A DNA stretch of 45,583 bases from contig JACKOY010000029.1 in NCBI GenBank assembly GCA_024233935.1, forward strand, positions 1-45,583. Reading direction: 5' to 3'. Of this stretch, positions 26,878 to 34,799 are shown one piece after another. The first letter of the stretch is position 1; every line of letters begins with the position of its first letter. The notes below the pieces were generated by a model that worked only from the letters and a program-made list of their open reading frames with translations, did not search any database and had not been told where the DNA came from. This stretch comes from Spirochaetales bacterium. GTDB lineage: Bacteria > Spirochaetota > Leptospiria > Leptospirales > Leptonemataceae. The translations under genes were made by a program, and so were the position numbers.

Positions 26878-27301
26878 CCCGATCTTCGCCTCCCGGCTGT
26901 CCGTCCGCGCCAAAGGAGCAAATTTGACGACGACCATCAGGATCGCGGCAGATAAAGTACTCGTTGCCCCACGGGTCCAGAGTCATGTCCCGGTTGTTGA
27001 TGTTCATGCGGCTCACCGGATCGTTTTCGCGCAGGCTGGTATGCGTGGCCTCGTAGGCCTGCCAGCGGCTGTTCAGGTTCAAGGCGGCCGTTTTCATGCG
27101 CAGGATCTGTGCTTTGTCCAGCGCCGATAGATCCAGGTTGGCTGCAATGATACCAATAATAATCCCCAACACAACGATGACGATCGCCAATTCCATCAGG
27201 GTCAGGCCCCGACGCAATCGACCGCCCACGAGACGCGCCGAAAGCAGGCGCCGGCGCTCCAGCCTGAGACCCGCCAGAGTTGTGAATGCTTGCTGTTTCA
27301 T
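26798..27301 (-). CDS. gspG: Type II secretion major pseudopilin GspG
   Basis: This 167-residue major pseudopilin forms the pseudopilus shaft. Prepilin cleavage falls after RLRRG (residue 32), before LTLMELAIVIVVLGIIIG with +5 Glu. The C-terminal domain shows the GspG signature DPWGNEYF and the calcium-binding loop region FGADGQPGGEDRDEDI. A CRDPDGRRQIC segment may form a disulfide, which is uncommon for GspG. The ATG at 27301 has a GGGGGA six bases upstream. The 3' end overlaps gspH. Confidence 0.93.
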   Translation of the reverse strand: MKQQAFTTLAGLRLERRRLLSARLVGGRLRRGLTLMELAIVIVVLGIIIGIIAANLDLSALDKAQILRMKTAALNLNSRWQAYEATHTSLRENDPVSRMNINNRDMTLDPWGNEYFICRDPDGRRQICSFGADGQPGGEDRDEDIYLTREDLWPAWLRDEVAEAEEN

Positions 27302-27337
27302 CAATTCCCCCTGTTGCCCTTACCTGCTTTCAGGCTA

Positions 27338-28567
27338 CTACATCTGCATGCTCTGAGTCAAGCTGTACATGGGCAAAAGCACCGAGACCATGATAATCAC
27401 AATAATGCCCCCCATAAAGATCATCATCATGGGCCCCAGAGCAGCCGATAGCCGTTCGATGGTCGCGTCCAGTTCGCCATCCATGATGTCCGCAATCCGG
27501 CCCACCATATCGGAAATCCGGTCCGATGCCTCTCCGGCGCTGAGCATGCCCAGAACCATCTGGTTCATCACAATCGAATCCCGGAATGCGTCGGAGATAC
27601 GAGAGCCCTCCTTTATACGTTCGATGGCGGCCGTTGTTTCGTCGGAAAAGATCGCGTGGTCCACGATTCCACTGACCACCTGCAACGAAACGATCAGGGG
27701 CACCCGGTTTTCGAGCATCACGCCCAGGTTTCGGGTAAATGAAGCGAGGATGGCCTTGCGGCGCAGGACTCCGATGATGGGAATTTTGAACTGGAAGCGT
27801 TCCCACTTGCGTCGGCCTTCCGGAGTCACCCGCCATTTCTGAAAAACAAAGGCGCTGAGGGCGGCCGCGGCAATCGGCAAAATGACAAGCCAGGAAGTAA
27901 CAAAGTCCGAAACCGCAAAAACCATGCGCGTAATTAAGGGCAGGGTCGCGTTGGGCAATTGGTCAAAGAGTGACTTGATCTGCGGGAACACGAAAGCCAG
28001 TAAGAAAAGCACAATGCCCGTCAAAAGTACGATCATGATGGCAGGATAGGTTAGCGCCGTTACGACCTTGCTGCGCATGGCCTGGTTGGCTTCTTCCAGG
28101 TCCGCCAGACGGATCAGTGCCTTTTCATAGGTTCCGGTCTTTTCGCCGACTGAGACCAGGTTCCAGTACACCGCCGGGAAGATGGCGCCCTGCTTGCGCA
28201 TGGCGTCCGAAAGGCTTTCACCTTCCACAATGTCGGCCTTCATCTCAATGAGAGCCTTCTTGAGATATTCGTTTTCGGTTTGCTCAATGATGTTGGAAAG
28301 CGAACGATCAAGAGGAATGCCGGCTTCTATCAGCGTGCCCAGCTGCCGCACAAACAGGCCAACGTCCTTGCGCGGCACACGATACAGGAACTTCGTAAGC
28401 GCCGGAAAAAGGTCGCGGTCCTTCTTTTCGGTGTCCTCCGCGAGCGAGCGAACAAAGAGGCCCTGCCCCCTCAGGCTTTTGCGGGCCGCGGCGGGCGAAT
28501 TGGCATCGACAATGCCCTTTTCCTCTTTGCCGCGACGGTTGAAGGCTACGTAACGATAGATCGTCAT
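27338..28567 (-). CDS. gspF: Type II secretion inner-membrane protein GspF
   Basis: This 409-residue polytopic platform protein has the two repeated T2SSF domains (FVRQLGTLIEAGIPLDRSL near residue 70 and FTRNLGVMLENRVPLIVSL near 275) and three membrane segments (VLLTGIVLFLLAFVF, WLVILPIAAAALSAFVF, MMMIFMGGIIVIIMVSVLLP). The length is standard. It follows gspE by 20 bases. Confidence 0.96.
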   Translation of the reverse strand: MTIYRYVAFNRRGKEEKGIVDANSPAAARKSLRGQGLFVRSLAEDTEKKDRDLFPALTKFLYRVPRKDVGLFVRQLGTLIEAGIPLDRSLSNIIEQTENEYLKKALIEMKADIVEGESLSDAMRKQGAIFPAVYWNLVSVGEKTGTYEKALIRLADLEEANQAMRSKVVTALTYPAIMIVLLTGIVLFLLAFVFPQIKSLFDQLPNATLPLITRMVFAVSDFVTSWLVILPIAAAALSAFVFQKWRVTPEGRRKWERFQFKIPIIGVLRRKAILASFTRNLGVMLENRVPLIVSLQVVSGIVDHAIFSDETTAAIERIKEGSRISDAFRDSIVMNQMVLGMLSAGEASDRISDMVGRIADIMDGELDATIERLSAALGPMMMIFMGGIIVIIMVSVLLPMYSLTQSMQM

Positions 28568-28587
28568 GGCAGGCGGCGACCTGCAAC

Positions 28588-30270
28588 TCAGGTCACGCGG
28601 ACAACTTCCTCGATCGTTGTGACACCTTCGACTACTTTTCGAAGTCCGTAGTCGTAAAGACTCATCATCGGATGGGCCTTCGATTCGCGGGCGGCCTGAG
28701 CGATCTGTTCGGCGTCGTCTCCCCGAAGTACAGAGCGCTGGACGGAGTGGTCAAGCACCATCATCGAATAAATGCCGGCCCGACCCCGATAGCCGGTGCC
28801 CACACACTCTTCGCAGCCGCTGCCCCGAAACAGCTTACCGCCTTTCAAGTTCTTCTTTTCGAAACCGAAATCTTTGATTTCCTGCGCCGAAGGCTGGTAG
28901 GCGGTCTTGCAGGCAGGACAGATGACACGCACCAGGCGCTGCGCCAGCACCGCACGCACGGTGCTTGTAATCAGATACGGTTCAATTCCCATGTCGACCA
29001 GACGCGTGACCGCGCTCGGGGCATCGTTGGTGTGCAGGGTCGAAAGTACCAGGTGACCCGTGAGGGCGGACTGGATGGCGATGCGGGCTGTTTCCTGGTC
29101 GCGAATCTCGCCGACCATGATCACGTCCGGGTCCTGGCGCAGCATGGCGCGCAGAGCATTGGCAAACGAAAGGCCGATCTTCTCCTGGATGTGCATCTGA
29201 CCGATGCCATCGATCTCGTATTCAACGGGATCTTCGGCGGTCAGGATGTTTCGTTCCTCGTCGTTCAAGGCTGAAAGCACCGCGTAGAGTGTGGTCGACT
29301 TGCCGGAACCGGTCGGCCCGGTCACCAGGATTATGCCGTTCGGCTCTTTAATGACCTCTTCGAGCTCATTACGGATCTCGGGCAGAAAACCCATCGTGTC
29401 CATGCTGAAAGCGACGTCGCTCTTGTTGAGCAGTCGCATCACCACCCGCTCGCCGTACTGGGTGGGCACAGTCGAAACACGAATATCCACGTCCTTGCCG
29501 CTCAATTTGATCTTTATGCGCCCGTCCTGGGGCAGGCGATTCTCGGCAATGTTCAGGTTTGCCATGATCTTGATGCGCGAGACCAGGCCCGGATGAATCA
29601 AACGCGGGGGTTGCAGGCGTTTGTGCAAAATACCGTCAATGCGATAGCGAACATCCAGATGCTTCTCAAAAGGCTCGATATGAATGTCCGAGGCTCGCTC
29701 CTGCACGCCCTGAGTGAGGATGGCGTTGACCATGCGGATAATCGGCGCTTCGTTCGCCATATCAAGCGTGTCTTCGCTCAACTGGTCGAACTCGGCGTAC
29801 TCGTCCGAGTCGAGGCCGTCCATGACCTCCCGTGCTGCCGCCGCCGCCTGGTCGAAGGATCCGTGGATCACACGCATGATCTCGGTCTCAGGCGCGATCA
29901 CGAATTTGATACGGTAATCGCGCAAACACATGCGAACATCATCCATCGGATGCAGGTTCGATGGGTCGTTTACGGCAACCGTGATTGTCTTTCCGCTCTT
30001 GCTCAACGGAACGATTCGGGTCCGGTGAATGAGGTTTACGGGGATCTTCTGGAAGGACTCGTCGTACTTAAATGTCAGACGCGGTTGGAATTCATAGCCG
30101 TACTGCCGCGCGAGGGTTTTCAGGACCTGGTCTTCGTCGGCCAGCCCCTTTTTTTGCAATATCTGCCCCATGCGCAGCGGGGACTTCTTTTGGATCTTGA
30201 GTACGTCCTGCAACTCGTCGCGGGTGATCACACCCTCCTCAAGAAGCAGTTCTCCCAGTTGCTTTTTCAT
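28588..30270 (-). CDS. gspE: Type II secretion assembly ATPase GspE
   Basis: This ~560-residue hexameric ATPase drives pseudopilus assembly. It has an N1E domain (GELLLEEGVITRDEL), the Walker A motif GPTGSGKSTTLYAVL, the Asp box (ILTAEDPVEYEIDGIGQ), Walker B region (DPDVIMVGEIRDQETA) and a tetracysteine zinc site (CPAC and CEEC). I chose the ATG at 30270 because the family domain starts immediately after it; an in-frame ATG at 30315 adds 15 residues and lies nine bases after the gspD stop. Neither has a clear ribosome-binding site. Confidence 0.95.
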   Translation of the reverse strand: MKKQLGELLLEEGVITRDELQDVLKIQKKSPLRMGQILQKKGLADEDQVLKTLARQYGYEFQPRLTFKYDESFQKIPVNLIHRTRIVPLSKSGKTITVAVNDPSNLHPMDDVRMCLRDYRIKFVIAPETEIMRVIHGSFDQAAAAAREVMDGLDSDEYAEFDQLSEDTLDMANEAPIIRMVNAILTQGVQERASDIHIEPFEKHLDVRYRIDGILHKRLQPPRLIHPGLVSRIKIMANLNIAENRLPQDGRIKIKLSGKDVDIRVSTVPTQYGERVVMRLLNKSDVAFSMDTMGFLPEIRNELEEVIKEPNGIILVTGPTGSGKSTTLYAVLSALNDEERNILTAEDPVEYEIDGIGQMHIQEKIGLSFANALRAMLRQDPDVIMVGEIRDQETARIAIQSALTGHLVLSTLHTNDAPSAVTRLVDMGIEPYLITSTVRAVLAQRLVRVICPACKTAYQPSAQEIKDFGFEKKNLKGGKLFRGSGCEECVGTGYRGRAGIYSMMVLDHSVQRSVLRGDDAEQIAQAARESKAHPMMSLYDYGLRKVVEGVTTIEEVVRVT

Positions 30271-30324
30271 GGCTGCATGCGCACGCGGACTTTCGGTCGG
30301 CCAGGCTCCCGGCATTGAGCCCGG

Positions 30325-32127
30325 CTAATCATCCAGGTCGGGCTCGTATCTGTCAAAAGCTTCTTGCTGGTCGGTCTGTTCCTGCTCCGGCCACAGTATG
30401 ATCTCGTTGTGCCGGGCACGCTCGGCTCTCAGTTGCTCCTCACGCTTGAATACGCTGAGGCGATCGGCTTCCTCCCGCGTATCCAGGATGTGGGGAGTAA
30501 TAAAGAGCATCAGGTTCGTGCGTCGCACATCATACGTGGTGCGCCGGAACAGATGACCCAATAGCGGAATGTCCCCGAGAATGGGAACCTTGCGAACGGC
30601 CTGGAGCCTCTCGGTGAAAACCAAACCCCCGATCACGATCGTTTGCCGGTCCGCCACCGTGACGTAAGTTTTTATGTTACGTTTGTTGAAGGTCGGGTTC
30701 GAGCCGGCCGTGGAACCGCCCTCAATGCTCGTAACCTCACTGAAAAGATCAATGCCCACTTCCCCGGCGACGTTGATCTGCGGCGTGAACTTGAGCTTTA
30801 TGCCCGAAGGGCGATACTCAAACGAATTGACGGTTGCTTCGGAAGTTCCGCCGCCGGACGTACGCTCCTGAGTACGCACCGGCACATCCTGCCCCACGTT
30901 GATCTCGGCCTCTTGATTATCCAGGGTCAGAACCTGGGGAGAAGAAAGCACATTGAAGTTCTGGTTGGTGACATTGGCGTTCAGGATGGCCAGCAGGTCG
31001 CCCTGGTTACGCAAGAACCCGAGCGAGAAGCCATTGAGGGTGTTGTTGCCCGTCACCTGACCGGTCTCGGTATCGACGATGCCGCCTTCAACGGCCAGTC
31101 CGGTGTTGAACTGTGCCTGCGGTCCGTTTGTCCCCTGATAGCGCCAGTCGATGCCGAAATCGTTGAGCGAGCTGGATGTTACCTCAGCAATCAGTACCTC
31201 GAGCAGAATCTGGCGCCGCGGCTGATCCAGCTGTTGAATGATGGCGAGAATCTCCTGCCACTCGGCCTGGGAGGCGGTAACAACCACGGAGTTCGATTCC
31301 TTGTGAGCGACGGCCTTGATTTTGCCGGCCGGCGTATTGGAAGCGGGCGCCGCCTGTGCAACCGGCGCGGCCTGCCCTTCCCCTTCTTCATCTCCGGCAG
31401 CCGCCGGCGCCTGGGGCGCGCTTACCTGCGGATTCTCCAGACGCACAAGAACGTTTGCAAGACTCTCCGCCGCAATGTGGCGAGCACGATAAATATGCAC
31501 CGTATCGGTGGCGGTCGCAATGGAGTCGGGCCGGGCGCGATACTGCTCAATAATTTCATCTATGATAGCCAGCGTACGACGGACACTGCCCGCATACCCG
31601 GTAATGATCAGCGTGTTGGTTGGCCGGTACGGCACAATCGACGTTTGCTGGCCCGCGATATTCGTAAGTACGTTTGAAATTTCACTGATGTTGATCTGGG
31701 GCGGCAGCTGGAAGATACGCGAGATGACCCCGGACGTGTCTTCGTCGACCTCCTCCTCTCCCGGCATGTTCGCAGTTCGCGCACGGTCCAGAGCCAGCAC
31801 CTTAATGAAGTCGCCTTCTTCAACGAGTGCGTAACCACGCACTTCCAATACCTGCTTGAGGAAGTCCAGGGCACGACTGCGCGGTATGTCCTGGTAGGAG
31901 ATGACAGTGATCTTGCCCTGAACAGAATCATCGATCAGGATGTTCCGGCGGATGTTGTGGGCCATCGCCTTCAGGAAGTCGCGAATATCCGTATCTTCGA
32001 ACTCGACGCGGAAACAATCACGACAGTTTGTCGGCTGCGAATAGGTGCCGGGCTGGAAGGCAAAGAAGCTCACCAACAAGAGAGTGGCCACCAGCAGGAT
32101 TTTGTGTGTGTGTCGCAGCGTGCCCAT
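30325..32127 (-). CDS. gspD: Type II secretion secretin GspD
   Basis: This ~600-residue outer-membrane secretin has a signal peptide (ILLVATLLLVSFFAF, residues 10-24), an N0 domain (FRVEFEDTDIRDFLKAM), N1-N3 domains (YRPTNTLIITG; VHIYRARHIAAESLANVL; KAVAHKESNSVVVTA) and the secretin barrel (VLTLDNQEAEINVGQDVPV, SSPQVLT, VPILGDIPLLGHLF). An Ala/Gly/Glu-rich insert sits in the N3 loop. No S-domain is evident at the C-terminus, which is acidic and Gln-rich. The ATG at 32127 is chosen for the signal peptide, 91 bases downstream of gspC; the frame continues upstream without signal-like sequence. Confidence 0.95.
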   Translation of the reverse strand: MGTLRHTHKILLVATLLLVSFFAFQPGTYSQPTNCRDCFRVEFEDTDIRDFLKAMAHNIRRNILIDDSVQGKITVISYQDIPRSRALDFLKQVLEVRGYALVEEGDFIKVLALDRARTANMPGEEEVDEDTSGVISRIFQLPPQINISEISNVLTNIAGQQTSIVPYRPTNTLIITGYAGSVRRTLAIIDEIIEQYRARPDSIATATDTVHIYRARHIAAESLANVLVRLENPQVSAPQAPAAAGDEEGEGQAAPVAQAAPASNTPAGKIKAVAHKESNSVVVTASQAEWQEILAIIQQLDQPRRQILLEVLIAEVTSSSLNDFGIDWRYQGTNGPQAQFNTGLAVEGGIVDTETGQVTGNNTLNGFSLGFLRNQGDLLAILNANVTNQNFNVLSSPQVLTLDNQEAEINVGQDVPVRTQERTSGGGTSEATVNSFEYRPSGIKLKFTPQINVAGEVGIDLFSEVTSIEGGSTAGSNPTFNKRNIKTYVTVADRQTIVIGGLVFTERLQAVRKVPILGDIPLLGHLFRRTTYDVRRTNLMLFITPHILDTREEADRLSVFKREEQLRAERARHNEIILWPEQEQTDQQEAFDRYEPDLDD

Positions 32128-32218
32128 TCCGAACCAATGACAGGTCAATTCTCTATCGGTCCCGACAGCTGCGGAAATCGAATGGCGAGGGGCAGAAATC
32201 CGCTCAAAAACCGAAAAA

Positions 32219-33046
32219 TCAGCGAATCGTGACGATGTAAGTGTGCAGGCGGCCGCCGCGCTCCAGATCGATCGTGAGCTCGTTGGCATTTCCCAGTTGT
32301 TGCACCAGTTGCAGCATTTTTTGCATATCGTTCAGCTGCTCACCGTTGATGCGCCGAACGATGTCCATGCTCCGGGCCCCGATCTGAAAGGCCACGCTCT
32401 GTGGTGGAACCAGCACGAGACGAATGCCGTAGACCTGGCCACCCTGGCTGTACAGGGCGGCCTGACCGAATTCCTGGGGATTCTGGACCAGACGGAGAAC
32501 CTGGGAACGCTCCACGGTTACACGATGCACCTCGCCGGAACCGGAACTCGCCGCCGGCTGGCTGGCAGCAGCCGGAGGCGCTGACTCGTTGATGGCGTTG
32601 CCGGACTTCTCGCCCACATCGATTCGATAGCGTGTTCCGCCCTGGTCTACGGTAATCGCGCGGGGATGGATGGCGGCAACCTGGAAGCCCGCCACTTCTT
32701 GCCCGATCGCATAAGAACCTGGCCGTTGCTGGCCGGTCTCGAGTATCAGAGCGCGGGCAATACTGCGCGGTCCGTAGACAACACCCATCAAAGTGATTTC
32801 GCCGGCTGCCGTGGAAGGACCGCTGGAAGAGAGCGCTTCCGGGCTACCCCGAAAAAAAGAGCCCGTCGCGAGCCCCAGAAAATCATCCATGGGCGGTGGA
32901 GCAGAACGACCCGCAGAACGGACCGGCCCCTCCCGCGGTGACAGACCCGCGCCGTCAGACAGAATTACGCTTTTCAAAATGGAGCTGGCCAAAAAGGCGC
33001 TGGAAGAACCCATCGCGACGAAGCTCGCGAGAGTAATCAGAAACAC
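32219..33046 (-). CDS. gspC: Type II secretion system protein GspC
   Basis: This bitopic protein links the inner-membrane platform to the secretin. A membrane helix lies at the N-terminus (FLITLASFVAMGSSSAFLASSIL). A periplasmic HR domain follows (ITLMGVVYGPRSIARALI, YAIGQEVAGFQVAAIHPRAITV), then an Ala/Ser linker and a C-terminal PDZ-like domain (GIRLVLVPPQSVAFQIGARSMDIVRRINGEQLNDM). The listed start is GTG at 33046, directly before the helix. The frame is open upstream, and the residues encoded there (charged, HPELAELFHRLQKH) look like the expected cytoplasmic tail, so a CTG at 33079 with GGAG nine bases upstream may be the true start. Confidence 0.85.
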   Translation of the reverse strand: MFLITLASFVAMGSSSAFLASSILKSVILSDGAGLSPREGPVRSAGRSAPPPMDDFLGLATGSFFRGSPEALSSSGPSTAAGEITLMGVVYGPRSIARALILETGQQRPGSYAIGQEVAGFQVAAIHPRAITVDQGGTRYRIDVGEKSGNAINESAPPAAASQPAASSGSGEVHRVTVERSQVLRLVQNPQEFGQAALYSQGGQVYGIRLVLVPPQSVAFQIGARSMDIVRRINGEQLNDMQKMLQLVQQLGNANELTIDLERGGRLHTYIVTIR

Positions 33047-33096
33047 ATGTTTCTGCAGCCTGTGAAACAGCTCCGCCAGTTCTGGATGCTCCGGGC

Positions 33097-34197
33097 CTAG
33101 CGTGCGGCCACGTTTGCCGGGACCAGCTCACGCATATTGAGCGCGGCCAGTGGATTGATGGGTTGCGTCCATTTACGCACCTCGAAATGCAGATGCGGTC
33201 CGGTCGCCGAGCCAGTGCGACCTACCAGCCCGATCACATCGCCCCGTCGCACAACATCCCCAACACGCACGCGATTTTGTTGGTTGTGTGCATATACGCT
33301 AACATAGCCGCTCGTGTGCCGAATAAAAATACAATTTCCGTAGCCGCCCATTCGAGCCGCAAGAATCACGATGCCGTCACGAGACGCGCGAAAGGGAGTT
33401 CCGATGGGCGCACCGATGTCAATACCCTTGTGGTACTGACCGGCAGTTCGCGTGAAAGGATTGTAGCGGCGTCCGAAGCCCGATGTAATCGCGCCTCGAA
33501 TTGGCCACTCGAAGAAGTTCGCATAGCGAAATCCAGAAGGCGCGCCGCTTGTGCGTCGTACGATCTTGATGCGCTGGCCGGGATGAATGACGGAGTTCAA
33601 TCTCAAGCTGTTCCACTGCAGCAGATTTGCCAGCGAAACTCCATGACGACGGGCGATGACCGAAAGACTATCGCCGGCACGAACTGAGTAGAAGATGGTC
33701 TGGTATTGCGGCCCGGCGGGAGCGGAAACCGAAGAAGAGATCAGAATTTCCTCACCGATGTACAGGGGGCGAGAACGCAATTCCGGGTTGTTATCGATCA
33801 CCTGCTGGGGCGTCAAATTGTAGCGCCGACTTATGGCCCATATGGTGTCCCCGGCAGCCACACGATGACTGGTAATTGACGCGTTGCCCTGGTTGCTGAA
33901 ACTGAACTCGCCTTCCCGCTCGGAAGAGTTCGCCGTCTCTTCTGCCTGGTCGGTTTCTCCGAACAAGCGGCTCAAACGCGAAGCATCCAGATCCTCGGAG
34001 GAGGAATTCTGGAGGCGTTCGAAGTATCCGCGAATCTGGGCGTCGATCTCATCGCCTTCATTCTGGTGCGCCAGGCTCGCCAGAGTGTGGGCCGGAGCTT
34101 CCACCGCCGGCCGGTTGAGGAGGGATTCCTGCGCGATCAATCCGGAACCCGTGGCTACAAGCAAGATCAGGATACAACCGGAGCTTCTGCGCAACAT
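33097..34197 (-). CDS. LysM-LysM-M23 murein endopeptidase
   Basis: This 366-residue exported protein has a signal peptide (LRRSSGCILILLVATGSGLIA) and a helical linker. Two peptidoglycan-binding LysM domains follow (residues ~110-153 and ~169-212), then an M23/LytM lasso-type peptidase domain (~245-345). The zinc-site residues are intact: H256 and D260 (HKGID), H304 (YAHN), H335 and H337 (HLHF). It should be an active peptidoglycan hydrolase. Its place just before gspC suggests local opening of the murein mesh for the secretion apparatus. The ATG at 34197 has GGAAG upstream; an ATG at 34224 is possible. Confidence 0.9.
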   Translation of the reverse strand: MLRRSSGCILILLVATGSGLIAQESLLNRPAVEAPAHTLASLAHQNEGDEIDAQIRGYFERLQNSSSEDLDASRLSRLFGETDQAEETANSSEREGEFSFSNQGNASITSHRVAAGDTIWAISRRYNLTPQQVIDNNPELRSRPLYIGEEILISSSVSAPAGPQYQTIFYSVRAGDSLSVIARRHGVSLANLLQWNSLRLNSVIHPGQRIKIVRRTSGAPSGFRYANFFEWPIRGAITSGFGRRYNPFTRTAGQYHKGIDIGAPIGTPFRASRDGIVILAARMGGYGNCIFIRHTSGYVSVYAHNQQNRVRVGDVVRRGDVIGLVGRTGSATGPHLHFEVRKWTQPINPLAALNMRELVPANVAAR

Positions 34198-34255
34198 GCT
34201 TCCATTATCGGAACCGGAGAGCATCTTTTCGAGCGCCAGACCCAAAAAGGCCACC

Positions 34256-34702
34256 CTACTGTTCACGGACCAGTTCCAGAATACGGGCCTCCAGGCGGTC
34301 GACCGGATAGCGCTCCAGCGTATCCTCGGACGCACCCTCCTCAATCAGCACGTCCCGGAGCACATAAATCAGGATCCCGCCGGGCTCGTTCTCTCGTTCG
34401 GCGTCGGCGGGGTAGCCCCGGACTTTTATCCAATCGTCTTCGCTCTGCACGAACAGACGTATGCGATCTCCCTGATGAAACAGCACCTCATCATCGGTGT
34501 TTTCCACGTCGGCAAAGGTGGGCCTGATATCCTCCGCCACGACAAAAACCCGGCCTTCCAGCCGCTGGTTCAACGAGCGTACGTCCTGCTCACGCAAAAG
34601 GGCGCTGTAGCAGGCGCCGAGGAGAGGCACGACAAGCACAAGTAGCCCGGCCCGCCAAACCGGTCGGTGAAGGCGATTCCTATCAAGGCGCAGTTCAAGC
34701 AT
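34256..34702 (-). CDS. T2SS-associated lipoprotein (possible pilotin)
   Basis: This 148-residue protein has a lipoprotein signal: basic N-terminus, hydrophobic AGLLVLVVPLLGAC with lipobox LLGAC and the acylated cysteine at residue 31. The mature part is small, acidic and contains an SH3-like beta stretch (LFHQGDRIRLFVQSEDDWIKVRGYP) and a C-terminal helix (YPVDRLEARILELVREQ). It heads the T2SS operon; I recall a comparable lipoprotein next to the Leptospira locus. Small lipoproteins beside secretins often act as pilotins, so that role is inferred, not shown. There is no clear ribosome-binding site, and a palindromic element lies 17 bases upstream. Confidence 0.82.
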   Translation of the reverse strand: MLELRLDRNRLHRPVWRAGLLVLVVPLLGACYSALLREQDVRSLNQRLEGRVFVVAEDIRPTFADVENTDDEVLFHQGDRIRLFVQSEDDWIKVRGYPADAERENEPGGILIYVLRDVLIEEGASEDTLERYPVDRLEARILELVREQ

Positions 34703-34718
34703 CAGGGACGAAGTTTTC

Positions 34719-34741
34719 GCAAGGCCCTTGCCGGGGCAAGG
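34719..34741. promoter_or_regulatory. Triple GCAAGG/CCTTGC repeat in the T2SS-comM divergent region
   Basis: Three alternating copies of the same 6-mer occur: GCAAGG (34719-34724), CCTTGC (34726-34731) and GCAAGG (34736-34741). The second and third form a 7-bp perfect stem (CCTTGCC/GGCAAGG). The first and second can pair as an alternative. They lie in the 97-base gap between the lipoprotein start (34702) and comM (34800). This could be an operator or a pair of mutually exclusive leader hairpins. No good promoter was recognised on either strand. Confidence 0.4.
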
Positions 34742-34799
34742 ATTTGATCCCGCTGAAAAAAAAGCGCAACAGATCGCATTTCGAAGACCCCTTCACTGT

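Noticed and set aside
32128..32289. N-terminal extension of gspD to 32289
   Set aside because: It would overlap gspC, and the signal peptide begins at the ATG at 32127.
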